Shown here piece after piece: positions 33,683-42,673 of a stretch of 64,000 nt of DNA. Below the pieces are notes generated by a model. That model did not search any database and was not told the origin of the DNA. It saw nothing but the letters and a program-made list of their open reading frames with translations. Each line of letters starts with the position of its first letter. Position 1 is the stretch's first letter. Both the position numbers and the translations under genes were made by a program. Source of the DNA: NC2004 sp050874905 (GTDB lineage Bacteria; Bacillota; Clostridia; Lachnospirales; Lachnospiraceae); assembly GCA_050874905.1 (NCBI GenBank), contig JBNMLP010000005.1:1-64000 (forward strand), in the 5' to 3' direction.

Positions 33683-34084
33683 TCAAAAATCATCCAGCAC
33701 CGCTTCTGCGGTCTTTTTGATCTGTCGTAATCGTTCTTCCATAAATGCAGTTTCTTCCCGGTCAAGGTGCTTCGCACGATAATCAGAAAGCAGTGCATCC
33801 GTATCGGTCTGAATCTTCTTCAACTTGGTCTTGGCCTTGGTAAACTTCTCTACCAAATGCAGCTTGGATTCGTATCCCTTTAAGATCTTGTGGATACGTT
33901 TCATCAGATCAGAAACCGCCTGCCGGCTGATCTCATAGCTTTCTGCCACCTCTGTTAAAGACATGTCGTTAAGGACAACATCTTCATAGATCTGCTTCTG
34001 ATGCTCTGTCAGCAGTTCTCCATAAAAGTCATAGAGCATCGTCTGTTCAAAGATCTCTTCCATCTTGTTCGTCTGCTCTTTCAT
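33683..34084 (-). CDS. ylxM: YlxM-family helix-turn-helix SRP-operon protein
   Basis: A 133-residue protein of the UPF0122/YlxM family, a sigma-70 region 4-like HTH protein encoded before ffh in Firmicutes and reported to modulate SRP in streptococci. The HTH is in LTEVAESYEISRQAVSDLMKR near residue 40, followed by a coiled C-terminal half. It is the first gene of the operon and is driven by a consensus promoter at 34143-34171, flanked by a 19-bp inverted repeat. Confidence 0.93.
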   Translation of the reverse strand: MKEQTNKMEEIFEQTMLYDFYGELLTEHQKQIYEDVVLNDMSLTEVAESYEISRQAVSDLMKRIHKILKGYESKLHLVEKFTKAKTKLKKIQTDTDALLSDYRAKHLDREETAFMEERLRQIKKTAEAVLDDF

Positions 34085-34106
34085 GTGCCATCCTCATTTC
34101 CTTTGA

Positions 34107-34184
34107 CAAGCAAAACTACTTGTCATACTTTGACCGTATGTTAGTATACGAAAAAGGAAACACATTGTCAAGTAGTTTTACTTG
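34107..34184. repeat. 19-bp inverted repeat flanking the ylxM promoter
   Basis: CAAGCAAAACTACTTGTCA (34107-34125) and TGTCAAGTAGTTTTACTTG (34166-34184) are inverted copies matching at 17 of 19 positions. One arm overlaps the -35 hexamer, the other lies in the leader. This could be a paired operator that loops the promoter, or a hairpin formed by read-through RNA from the upstream gene ending at 34191. Confidence 0.65.
34143..34171 (-). promoter_or_regulatory. Promoter of the ylxM-ffh-rpsP operon
   Basis: On the minus strand TTGACA (34166-34171) and TATACT (34143-34148) are 17 bases apart, a near-perfect sigma-A match. The -35 hexamer lies within one arm of the flanking inverted repeat. Confidence 0.85.
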
Positions 34185-34190
34185 ATTCTT

Positions 34191-35546
34191 TTAAATATTT
34201 ATATTTTTTATAAATTCCTCATGAAAAGCTTCCTCATTGGAAAGATCAACCGTCTGTATCTTCTGTGCAAATGTCTGCAGTGCGTCCGTTTTTTCAGAAC
34301 ACTGTATCGTACCCTGAAGACTGGTATTGCCGCACAGCTTTATCTTCCCTGCAAAGCATTCCGGAAACATCCGCAGGAAAATGGCATCCTCCTCTTTCAG
34401 ATAAAAACCAAAGCCTCCTGCCAGCAGCACACAGTCAATAGAAGAAACGGCAATTTCTGCACGCTGGCACAATAAACTGATGCCCGTCATCACAGCCGCC
34501 TTGGCTAGCTGTAACTGCCGGATATCTTCCTGCGTGATCACAACCGTATCTCCTGCTTCCGTATGGCAGCAATATCCTTCCTCAAAATAAGGGGGGATCA
34601 GTGTTCCTTCCTCATCTATGATCTGCTGCTTTCGCATACTGCATAGGATGTGGAGAGCATCTGCGCCCAAAAGGAGCTGTTCAAATGCCGGTCCTGCTGC
34701 CACCGATGTAGCCAGAAGCTGTCCGTTGGCAGAAAGGATCATTTCCCCATTGGTTCCCAGATCCACAAACAGCGTCGTCTGCTCCTTCCTGCCCACTTCA
34801 CTGACATAGGCTCCCACGATCACATCCGCACCAATATAGCCGGAGGCACACGGCAGAAAATGAAGCGTCCCCATGTGTGCGACTTCTTTCGTAAATGCTT
34901 CCTTTTTTAATGGTTCAAACGGGTAAGAACCAATACTCTCCGGGGATAGCCCTGCCAATATATGAAGCATCGTCGGGTTTCCTGCAATGTACCAGTCTTC
35001 CTCACCGGAAAATGGCTCCTCTATGTTACGGCAGAGCATTTCCGCCCCCTGCAGCAATGCTTCATTGACCAGAGATTGAAGCTGATGCAGTCCTTTTTCC
35101 GTTTTGGCATAAGTAATACGGGCAGCAACATCTGCCCCATAGCTTCTCTGCGGATTCTCCATTCCACATTTGCAAAGGATACGTCTCCTGGCATCACAAA
35201 GAGCCATACCGATCGTCGTTGTTCCCAGATCCACACAGATCGTATACGGCTTTTCTGCCTCCTCTTTCCGCACGGTATCCTCCTGCCCATGTTTTGTAAC
35301 AGACTGAAGCACAGAACCAAAAGGAAAAGGGAGCAGCACCTTACACGGATGCTCTATTACATACCGGCATGCTTTTTTTCTCTGCCCGTCCACCAGCACC
35401 TGACAACGGCTGCACCGTCCCAGTCCACCGCAGTTACCGGGAAAATAAATCCGATAACGACCAAGAAGCTGCATCAGAGTTTCCCCCTGTGCAGCTTCCA
35501 TGATCTGATTCTTCTGTTGTTTGTCATACACAGTTACTCGAATCAT
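34191..35546 (-). CDS. Ferredoxin-ASKHA protein, RACo/RamA-like corrinoid activator family (DUF4445)
   Basis: A 451-residue protein with an N-terminal 2Fe-2S ferredoxin domain (cysteines in NCGGLGRCSRC near residue 38 and a fourth in KKACRYV near 60) fused to an actin-like ATPase domain. The latter shows VDLGTTTIGMAL near 105, FVDLGTNGEMIL near 243, and LLAGGFGFYL near 385. Relatives reductively reactivate corrinoid cofactors of methyltransferases at the expense of ATP. It is shorter than Carboxydothermus RACo. No corrinoid protein or methyltransferase lies nearby, so the target is unknown. An AGAGG site precedes the ATG. Confidence 0.85.
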   Translation of the reverse strand: MIRVTVYDKQQKNQIMEAAQGETLMQLLGRYRIYFPGNCGGLGRCSRCQVLVDGQRKKACRYVIEHPCKVLLPFPFGSVLQSVTKHGQEDTVRKEEAEKPYTICVDLGTTTIGMALCDARRRILCKCGMENPQRSYGADVAARITYAKTEKGLHQLQSLVNEALLQGAEMLCRNIEEPFSGEEDWYIAGNPTMLHILAGLSPESIGSYPFEPLKKEAFTKEVAHMGTLHFLPCASGYIGADVIVGAYVSEVGRKEQTTLFVDLGTNGEMILSANGQLLATSVAAGPAFEQLLLGADALHILCSMRKQQIIDEEGTLIPPYFEEGYCCHTEAGDTVVITQEDIRQLQLAKAAVMTGISLLCQRAEIAVSSIDCVLLAGGFGFYLKEEDAIFLRMFPECFAGKIKLCGNTSLQGTIQCSEKTDALQTFAQKIQTVDLSNEEAFHEEFIKNINI

Positions 35547-35564
35547 GTGATATCCTCTTTGCTA

Positions 35565-35843
35565 TCATGCATTTTTTACAGCTTCCAGTTCCTCTTTCTT
35601 TTCTGCAATCGCAGCTTCAAAGGTCTTGATCTTGTTAATATCCTCCTCAAAAGCAGCATCTGGATTCTCACCATACTGTTCCAAATACTTCTTTGCCAGT
35701 GCAACATAAGCCGCATTTAAACTGCGCTCATCCTGTGCAATCGCATTTTTGATCTTGCTTGATTCTGCGATCTCCTTTGCCTTATCCCCTACTTCTCTTC
35801 CGGCACTTGTCACAGTTGCCTTTACATCATCAAAAAATCCCAT
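35565..35843 (-). CDS. Small helical protein of unknown function
   Basis: A 92-residue, charged, helix-forming protein. The N-terminus MGFFDDVKATVTSAGREVGD resembles the start of YtxH-like or phage-shock-type small proteins common in Clostridia. The C-terminal half (residues 55-90) is a predicted coiled coil rich in Glu and Lys. It has no membrane segment and no cysteines. A good AAGGAAGG site precedes the ATG, and it lies between ilvA and the RACo-like gene on the same strand. Confidence 0.7.
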   Translation of the reverse strand: MGFFDDVKATVTSAGREVGDKAKEIAESSKIKNAIAQDERSLNAAYVALAKKYLEQYGENPDAAFEEDINKIKTFEAAIAEKKEELEAVKNA

Positions 35844-35893
35844 ACTGATCCTTCCTTTCTACTTTTTATATTATTTTCTTTGTTACCCTTTTC

Positions 35894-37105
35894 TTAAAAT
35901 TTTGCCGGTACATCCTTTGGACTATATCCTTTATGGCGCAGTGCCTGAATAATACGCATCTTATGCTCATGTCCAAATGCTTCCATCGTGATGATCAGCT
36001 CTACCGCTGCATTCCGGTTGATGCTGACAAACTGGTTATGCTCCAGCTTAATGATATTTCCCTGTTCCTTGGCAATGACCTTGGAAACGTTGGTCAGCTC
36101 GCCCGGTTTATCCGGAAGCTGAACAGAAATCGTAAACACACGCTCTCTCTGAATCAGACCATGCTGGACAACAGATGCAAATGTAATAACATCCATGTTA
36201 CCACCACTTAAAATGCAGACAACATTTTTGTCCTGTACATCCAGATATTTAAGAGCCGCTACCGACAACAGTCCGGAATTTTCTACCAGCATTTTGTGAT
36301 TCTCTAACATATCCAAAAATGCAGTAATGAGATCCTCATCCGGCACTTTGATGATACCATCCAGATTTTTGCTGACATAAGGGAAGATCTTTGTTCCCGG
36401 TGTCTTTACCGCGGTACCATCGGCGATCGTATTGACTTCCTCTAAAGTAACTACTTTTCCGGCTTCAATGGAAGCAGACATGCAGGCAGCTCCTGCCGGC
36501 TCCACACCGATCACCTTGATCTTTGGATTCAACAGCTTTGCGAGCGTAGACACACCCGTTGCCAGTCCGCCGCCGCCGATTGGAACTAAAATATAATCTA
36601 CGGTCGGAAGATCCTTAAAGATCTCCATTGCGATCGTTCCCTGTCCGGTTGCTACATCAAGGTCATCAAATGGATGGATAAATGTAAGTCCTTCCTTTTC
36701 CGCCATATCCATGGCATAGGCACAAGCCTCATCGTATACATTTCCATGTAAGATCACTTCTGCGCCGAGATCCTTGGTACGGTTGACCTTCATCAATGGT
36801 GTCGTGGTCGGCATAACGATCACGGCACGCACACCATACTCTCTTGCCGCATATGCCACACCCTGTGCATGGTTTCCAGCGGATGCAGTGATCAGACCTT
36901 TTTCGCGGTCCTCATCTGACATTGTGCTGATCTTATAGTACGCGCCACGGATCTTATATGCTCCGGTAAGCTGCATGTTCTCCGGCTTTAAATAAACATT
37001 GTTACCGGAACCCTCAGAAAACACCTCGCTTCGTACCAGATGGGTACTGCGTACCACCTCCTGTACTTTATCATATGCCTTTTCAAAATCTTTTAATGTT
37101 AACAT
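35894..37105 (-). CDS. ilvA: Threonine ammonia-lyase with ACT domain
   Basis: PLP enzyme of 403 residues deaminating threonine to 2-oxobutanoate. The PLP lysine is in LTGAYKIRGAYY near residue 50, the asparagine loop in SAGNHAQGVAYA near 75, and the phosphate-binding loop in IGGGGLATGVS near 178. A C-terminal ACT domain (residues about 325-400) may bind an effector amino acid. The length fits the short, TdcB/Thermotoga-like form with one ACT domain rather than the classic two-ACT biosynthetic IlvA, so catabolic or biosynthetic use cannot be told. It is one base after ftsY and probably co-transcribed. Confidence 0.93.
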   Translation of the reverse strand: MLTLKDFEKAYDKVQEVVRSTHLVRSEVFSEGSGNNVYLKPENMQLTGAYKIRGAYYKISTMSDEDREKGLITASAGNHAQGVAYAAREYGVRAVIVMPTTTPLMKVNRTKDLGAEVILHGNVYDEACAYAMDMAEKEGLTFIHPFDDLDVATGQGTIAMEIFKDLPTVDYILVPIGGGGLATGVSTLAKLLNPKIKVIGVEPAGAACMSASIEAGKVVTLEEVNTIADGTAVKTPGTKIFPYVSKNLDGIIKVPDEDLITAFLDMLENHKMLVENSGLLSVAALKYLDVQDKNVVCILSGGNMDVITFASVVQHGLIQRERVFTISVQLPDKPGELTNVSKVIAKEQGNIIKLEHNQFVSINRNAAVELIITMEAFGHEHKMRIIQALRHKGYSPKDVPAKF

Positions 37106-37106
37106 G

Positions 37107-38351
37107 TTACGCCTCCTGTTCCTCTTGTGCTTCGTCCTCTTTTGTTACATCAAATATCGCATTGACATACGATTGCGGATCAAACTTCTGCAGATCATCA
37201 ATGCCTTCTCCGACTCCGATATATTTTACCGGAACACCAAGTTCTGCATGAATCGCGATCGCGATACCACCTTTGGCAGTTCCATCAAGCTTTGTTAAAA
37301 TAATGCCATCAATGTCGGCGACCTGTTTAAACTGCTTTGCCTGCTCCAATGCATTCTGCCCGGTCGTACCATCTAAAACGATCAATGTTTCACGGTATGC
37401 TTCCGGAAATTCCCGGTCAATGATCCGGTTCATTTTAGAAAGCTCATCCATCAGATTCTTTTTATTGTGCAGACGTCCTGCTGTATCAATCAGCAAAATG
37501 TCAGCATTTCGTGCCTTGGCTGCCCGGCAGGCATCAAATACAACAGCGGACGGATCTGCCCCTTCCTTCTGGGAAATAATATCCGTCTGTGAGCGGTGCG
37601 CCCATTCGGTAAGCTGCTCGATCGCTGCTGCACGGAACGTATCGGCTGCCGCCATAATAACCTTTTTCCCCGATTTCCGGAACTGTGATGCCAGCTTTCC
37701 AATGGAAGTTGTCTTTCCTACACCATTGACACCGATCACCATCACAACCGAAGTTTTATTTTCATACTCATACGCATTCGGCTCCGGAGACATCTGCTCC
37801 TTGATGATCGACACTAAAAGCTCCTTACAATCTTTCGGTTCCTTAATATGCTGTTTCTTCACCTGCTCACGAAGCTCGTCTAAAATATTCATCGTGGTGG
37901 AAACACCCATATCTGCCATGATCAGAATTTCTTCTAACTCCTCGTAGAAATCCTCATCAATATGATTGGCAGCAAATACACTGCTAAAGCTGTCTGCAAT
38001 ACTGTTTCTCGTCTTGGTAAGACCGGAAACCAGCTTCTGGAAAAATCCTTTTTTCTTTTCTTCCGGCTGTTCCTCTTCCTTTGGTTCTGCTTCTTCCATT
38101 TCCTCCTGTGCTTCCTCAGCATTTTCTGACGATACCGGCGCAGCCTCCTGCGGCTTTGTATCTTCTGCCGGTTCCGTTGGCATTTCCGGTTGTGCTTCTT
38201 CCATCACATCCTCGGTTTCGGTTTCTTCCACTTCTTTCTTATTTTCCGGTAAAGCAGCATCCGTTTCTTCCGCCGTCTGTGCGAGGACTTCTTCTGTCTC
38301 TTTTTCTTCGTCTTCGGTTTTATTTTTCTTCATCCAGTCAAACAAACCCAT
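37107..38351 (-). CDS. ftsY: SRP receptor GTPase FtsY
   Basis: A 414-residue receptor that docks SRP-ribosome complexes at the membrane. It has a long acidic N-terminal A domain (residues 10-100, Glu/Pro/Ala-rich) followed by the NG domain: GVNGVGKTTSIGKLASQ near residue 215, DTAGRLHNKKNLMDEL near 300 and TKLDGTAKGGIAIA near 362. The ATG at 38351 (MGLFDWMKKNK) follows AGAGGTG; the GTG nine bases earlier overlaps that site. It lies directly downstream of smc, as in many Firmicutes. Confidence 0.97.
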   Translation of the reverse strand: MGLFDWMKKNKTEDEEKETEEVLAQTAEETDAALPENKKEVEETETEDVMEEAQPEMPTEPAEDTKPQEAAPVSSENAEEAQEEMEEAEPKEEEQPEEKKKGFFQKLVSGLTKTRNSIADSFSSVFAANHIDEDFYEELEEILIMADMGVSTTMNILDELREQVKKQHIKEPKDCKELLVSIIKEQMSPEPNAYEYENKTSVVMVIGVNGVGKTTSIGKLASQFRKSGKKVIMAAADTFRAAAIEQLTEWAHRSQTDIISQKEGADPSAVVFDACRAAKARNADILLIDTAGRLHNKKNLMDELSKMNRIIDREFPEAYRETLIVLDGTTGQNALEQAKQFKQVADIDGIILTKLDGTAKGGIAIAIHAELGVPVKYIGVGEGIDDLQKFDPQSYVNAIFDVTKEDEAQEEQEA

Positions 38352-38368
38352 TTCTATCACCTCTTATC

Positions 38369-41300
38369 TTATTCTTTCTTCTCTTCTTTTTCCAACTGCT
38401 CCTCGATCAGGTTGACACTGACAAGGGTAGATACACCCTTCTCCTGCATCGTGATACCGTAAAGCACATCTGCCGCCGTCATCGTACCACGTCGATGTGT
38501 AATAACGATGAACTGCGTATGAGCAGTCAGCTTATGTATATATCCGGCAAACCGGTCTACGTTACTGTCGTCCAGCGCCGCTTCGATCTCATCCAACAGA
38601 CAGAACGGAGACGGTTTTAAATTCTGAATGGCAAATAATAACGCGATCGCGGTCAATGCCTTTTCTCCACCGGATAACTGCATCATGTTTTGCAGCTTCT
38701 TTCCCGGAGGCTGTGCATTGATCTGGATTCCGGCAGTTAAAATGTCTTCCTCCTCATTGAGTAACAGACTTGCCTTTCCACCACCAAACATTTCCTTAAA
38801 TACGACAGCGAACATATCCTGGATTTCAGCAAATTTCTCGGAGAACTGCTCCCGCATTTTGGAATCCAGTTCCTCTAAGATGCCGAGCAGATTCTGTTCG
38901 GACGTTACAATGTCCTCTTTCTGTCCGGATAAAAATTCGTAACGCTCTGATACTTCCTTGTACTCTTCAATCGAGTTGACGTTGACATCTCCCAGCTCCT
39001 TGATCTTGCGTTTCAACAGACTGCTCTGTTTTTTCAGATCGGCAAGATCTGTAAGTGTTTCATCCCGGAGTGCCTGCGCATTGTAGTAGTCTAATTCATA
39101 TTCTGTCCACATGTAATCATTTAAATCCCGGAGCTGCTCACTGCGCTTTTCTTTTTGCGTTTCCAGACGGAAGCTCTCTTTGTCCAGTTCGGAAAGACGT
39201 GCGGTAAGCTCCTCATGTTTGGCAAAAAATGTCTTATGGCTCGCACTGACACGCTCCATTTCTTCCTTCATTGCAGCCAGTTCCTTTTCATATACATCCT
39301 GCTGCTCTTTGGATGAAGCAATTTTCTGGTTGCAAGAGGCAATACTGCTTGTGATGCGTTCCATTTCCTCATATGCCACACCGGTCTTTTCAATCAGTTC
39401 TTCCTTCTCAAGCGCAAGCACACGTTCTTCCTCCCGGATACGCTTTAAGTTCGTCATGATGAACGAACTCTGCTGCTCAACAGTCGTGATCTCCATCTGT
39501 GTCGCATTTAACGCTTCCTGCTCCTTCGCTTCCTGCGCCGTCAGTTTCGTGATCTGTTCTTCCAGATCCTTGATCGACTTTTCACGGTCATTCATGGCTT
39601 CTTCCTGTGCCACATTTCCGGCATAAAGTTCTTCCTTACTCTTTGTGATCGTCTGAATCTGCTGTTCCAGCTCTTTAAACTCGGAATCTACATGTTCCTC
39701 TGACTTCTTCAGATCCGTCAGCCGTTCCTCTGCCTGCTGCTCACTTATCTTGATCGTATTCTCTGAAAGCTTGATCGCCTGAAGCTGGTCGGCATACTGT
39801 TCTGCCAGTTGTTTGTGTTCCTGTCTGGCAAGCTGGATCTGTGTTTCCTTCTTTTTGGCTTCTTCGAGTACAAGCTTGCTGTCTTCCATCCGTTTGGAAA
39901 GTTCTTCCATTTCACGTTTTCGTCCAAGCAGATTACTGCTGTTGCGGTATGCACCACCAGACATGGCACCACCCGGATTGATACTCTCGCCATCTACCGT
40001 AACAATACGAAGACTCTGGCGGTATTTTCTTGCGATCGCAATGGCATGGTCAATATGGTCGACAACCAGGATCCGGCCGAGCAGATGCTCCATAAGTTTT
40101 TTGTACTTGTCGTCCACCTGCACCAGCGTATGGGCAAGACCAATGACACCCTGTTCCTTCAATGCATTCGGTTCATGGAAACCGCCCCGTGGGGAAATGC
40201 TGGAAAGCGGCAGGAAAGTAGCACGTCCCGCACGTTCCTTTTTCAAAATGGCGATCATCTGCTTTGCCGTCTGCTCGTTGTCGGTGACAATATTCTGAAT
40301 GGAACCACCCAGTGCGGTTTCCACTGCTGTTTCATAGTTTTTCTGTACGGTAATGATATCCGCTACCACACCGTGGATGCCCGGAGTTTTCTTTTTCTCC
40401 TCCATCACGCGTTTGATACTGCTTCCGTAGCCGTCATACCGCTCTGCCATATTTTTCAAGGTTTCCAACTGGGAACGGCTGCGATGAAATTCCTGCTCTG
40501 CATTAGAGATCTTCGAACGGTTCAGATTCAGCTTTTCACTTAAGCTCTTTAACAATTCTTCATTTTTATCTGTATCGGCAAGCAGGGTATCTAACTCCTG
40601 CGTCAGCTCTTTTCTTTTCTCCTCACATTCCGAAAGGATCTGCTGCTGCGCCTGTACATTAGAGGTATAGGTGAGTTTTCTCTGGTTTAACTCTGCCTTA
40701 CGAAGCGTTACATTTTCCAACATGGCATCGTAACGCGCTACTTTTCCTTTTAATTCTGCTGATTCACTGACAAATGCAACAATATCTGATTTATAGGTAT
40801 CAATGCGCTCCTGCAAAGAAGCGATCGTCTGCTTCGTCTTATCCAGTGCCTCTTCTGCTTCTGTTTCCCGGTCAGAGATCTCATCCAGCTGCTCATCAAA
40901 CACACTCTTCTTTTCATAGAGTTCTTCTTTCTCCTGATTCTTGGCAAGAAGTGACTCCTCGATCTGTGTCAGACGTCCGGTAATGTGCGAATCGTTCATC
41001 TTCGCAGTGTTGATCTGCTCCCGGAATACATTGATCTCACCCTCTGCCTTCTGGATCGTCAGTTTCAGTTCCGCAATCTGTGCACGCTTCTGTTCCGTCA
41101 CAAGACTTGCCTGTTCCTTTTGCTGCTCTAACGCTTCGTATTCCTGTTTGGTTTCGGTAAGCTTTTCTTTTGTCTCTTCTAAATCCCCGGCAATGATCTC
41201 AGTTTTTTTCGCAATCTCTTCCTGCGAGGTTTTGATCTCATCACTTTCTAACAGGAACGTATTGACATCGAGCGTCTTTAAATCTTCCTTGTATTTTAAA

Positions 41301-41944
41301 AACTGTCGGGCAACTTCCGACTGTTCCTTAAGCGGTCCAACCTGACGCTCCAGCTCGGAAATAATATCGTTGACACGCGTTAAATTGTCCCGTTCATGCT
41401 CCAGCGACTTTTCCGCTGCTGCTTTGTTTTTCTTGTATTTCACGATACCGGCAGCCTCGTCAAACAGCTCCCGTCGTTCCTCCGGCTTACCACTCAGGAT
41501 CTTATCGATCTGACCCTGTCCAATGATCGAATAGCCTTCTTTTCCGACACCGGTATCCATAAACAGGTTCTGCACATCTTTCAGACGACAGGTCGAACCA
41601 TTCATGAGATACTCGGATTCCCCGGAACGATAAACTCTTCTTGCCACGATCACCTCGTCATATTCCACAGGTAAGGAATGATCGCTGTTGTCCATGGTAA
41701 GTGCAACATAGGCAAATCCCAGTGGTTTACGATTTTCGGTACCCGCAAAAATAACGTCCTCCATTTTGGTTCCACGAAGCTGCTTGGCACTCTGTTCTCC
41801 CAGCACCCAGCGCACCGCATCGGCCACGTTACTTTTGCCGGAACCGTTCGGTCCAACAATACCGGTAAATCCATGTTCAAATTCAAATACCATTCGATTG
41901 GCAAAGGATTTAAATCCATTGATCTCTATACTCTTTAAATACAT
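38369..41944 (-). CDS. smc: Chromosome segregation ATPase SMC
   Basis: A 1191-residue SMC protein, full length for the family. The N-terminal head has GIVGPNGSGKSNVADAVRWV near residue 28. Two long coiled coils (about 170-500 and 665-1010) flank a hinge near residues 515-640 that includes IHGVVADIITVQ. The C-terminal head has the ABC signature QLSGGEKALTAIALLFAIQ near 1095 and Walker B in CLLDEIEAALDD near 1120. With ScpA/ScpB (not here) it compacts and separates the chromosome. It lies between rnc and ftsY in one operon. Confidence 0.98.
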   Translation of the reverse strand: MYLKSIEINGFKSFANRMVFEFEHGFTGIVGPNGSGKSNVADAVRWVLGEQSAKQLRGTKMEDVIFAGTENRKPLGFAYVALTMDNSDHSLPVEYDEVIVARRVYRSGESEYLMNGSTCRLKDVQNLFMDTGVGKEGYSIIGQGQIDKILSGKPEERRELFDEAAGIVKYKKNKAAAEKSLEHERDNLTRVNDIISELERQVGPLKEQSEVARQFLKYKEDLKTLDVNTFLLESDEIKTSQEEIAKKTEIIAGDLEETKEKLTETKQEYEALEQQKEQASLVTEQKRAQIAELKLTIQKAEGEINVFREQINTAKMNDSHITGRLTQIEESLLAKNQEKEELYEKKSVFDEQLDEISDRETEAEEALDKTKQTIASLQERIDTYKSDIVAFVSESAELKGKVARYDAMLENVTLRKAELNQRKLTYTSNVQAQQQILSECEEKRKELTQELDTLLADTDKNEELLKSLSEKLNLNRSKISNAEQEFHRSRSQLETLKNMAERYDGYGSSIKRVMEEKKKTPGIHGVVADIITVQKNYETAVETALGGSIQNIVTDNEQTAKQMIAILKKERAGRATFLPLSSISPRGGFHEPNALKEQGVIGLAHTLVQVDDKYKKLMEHLLGRILVVDHIDHAIAIARKYRQSLRIVTVDGESINPGGAMSGGAYRNSSNLLGRKREMEELSKRMEDSKLVLEEAKKKETQIQLARQEHKQLAEQYADQLQAIKLSENTIKISEQQAEERLTDLKKSEEHVDSEFKELEQQIQTITKSKEELYAGNVAQEEAMNDREKSIKDLEEQITKLTAQEAKEQEALNATQMEITTVEQQSSFIMTNLKRIREEERVLALEKEELIEKTGVAYEEMERITSSIASCNQKIASSKEQQDVYEKELAAMKEEMERVSASHKTFFAKHEELTARLSELDKESFRLETQKEKRSEQLRDLNDYMWTEYELDYYNAQALRDETLTDLADLKKQSSLLKRKIKELGDVNVNSIEEYKEVSERYEFLSGQKEDIVTSEQNLLGILEELDSKMREQFSEKFAEIQDMFAVVFKEMFGGGKASLLLNEEEDILTAGIQINAQPPGKKLQNMMQLSGGEKALTAIALLFAIQNLKPSPFCLLDEIEAALDDSNVDRFAGYIHKLTAHTQFIVITHRRGTMTAADVLYGITMQEKGVSTLVSVNLIEEQLEKEEKKE

Positions 41945-41945
41945 A

Positions 41946-42650
41946 CTACTGTCCCTTTTCTTTTTTCTTCAGATCAAGAAGCGTCTGATATGCCGCATGC
42001 TGCTCCGCCGCTTTTTTGGTATGTCCGCTTCCCTGTCCCATCGGCTGGTCATTGATCAGAACCTGTGCCACAAACTTCTTGTCGTGCTCCGGTCCACACA
42101 CATCTATGATCTCATAAGAAAGCGTCTGCCCCTTTTTCGCCTGTACGATCTCCTGCAGTCTTGTTTTGGAATCATAAAACAACTGCTTGCTCTCAATATC
42201 GGTAAGCAAAATCCGGTGGATAAACGCACTGGCAGGCTCCATGCCGCCATCCAGATAGATCGCACCGAGCACCGCCTCAAAGGCATCCGATAAAATGGAA
42301 TCCCGCTTTCTGCCTCCGGTCAGATCTTCTCCTTTACTAAGGAAAATATAATCTCCAAGAGAAATCTCTCTGGCGCACTGTGCCAGCGTAAATTCACATA
42401 CCAGACTGGCTCTGGTACGTGTCATCTCGCCCTCGGATTTCTCCGGATGATGTTTATATAAAAAATCGCTGACGATCAGCTCCAACACGGCATCTCCCAG
42501 ATATTCGATACGCTCATTGTACTGCCCCTTCGTCATACGATGATGTTCATTGGCATAGGAACTGTGTGTCAGCGCCAACAGCAAATGCGAACGATCTTGA
42601 AACGTATAACAAAGTGCTTCCTCTAATTTATTAAGCTCCGGCATTTCCAT
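41946..42650 (-). CDS. rnc: Ribonuclease III
   Basis: Double-strand-specific endoribonuclease (234 residues) processing rRNA and structured RNAs. The catalytic signature NERIEYLGDAVLELIVSDFL lies near residue 35. The second acidic patch is in LSDAFEAVLGAIYLDGG near residue 113, and a C-terminal dsRNA-binding domain (about 155-225) ends GSGHTKKAAEQHAAY. The ATG at 42650 follows GGGGGG by about 8 bases; the frame extends to a GTG at 42674 overlapping the plsX stop, which is less likely. Confidence 0.97.
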   Translation of the reverse strand: MEMPELNKLEEALCYTFQDRSHLLLALTHSSYANEHHRMTKGQYNERIEYLGDAVLELIVSDFLYKHHPEKSEGEMTRTRASLVCEFTLAQCAREISLGDYIFLSKGEDLTGGRKRDSILSDAFEAVLGAIYLDGGMEPASAFIHRILLTDIESKQLFYDSKTRLQEIVQAKKGQTLSYEIIDVCGPEHDKKFVAQVLINDQPMGQGSGHTKKAAEQHAAYQTLLDLKKKEKGQ

Positions 42651-42673
42651 AAGAAAAGCCCCCCTTTTTCTCA

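Noticed and set aside
34962..35720. 252-codon plus-strand open frame
   Set aside because: Opposite the RACo-like gene, with no motifs; rejected as a shadow.
37273..37947. 224-codon plus-strand open frame
   Set aside because: Opposite ftsY; composition follows the complement of the GTPase codons.
39809..40543. 244-codon plus-strand open frame
   Set aside because: Lies entirely opposite smc; no ribosome site or recognisable protein features, so a codon-bias shadow.
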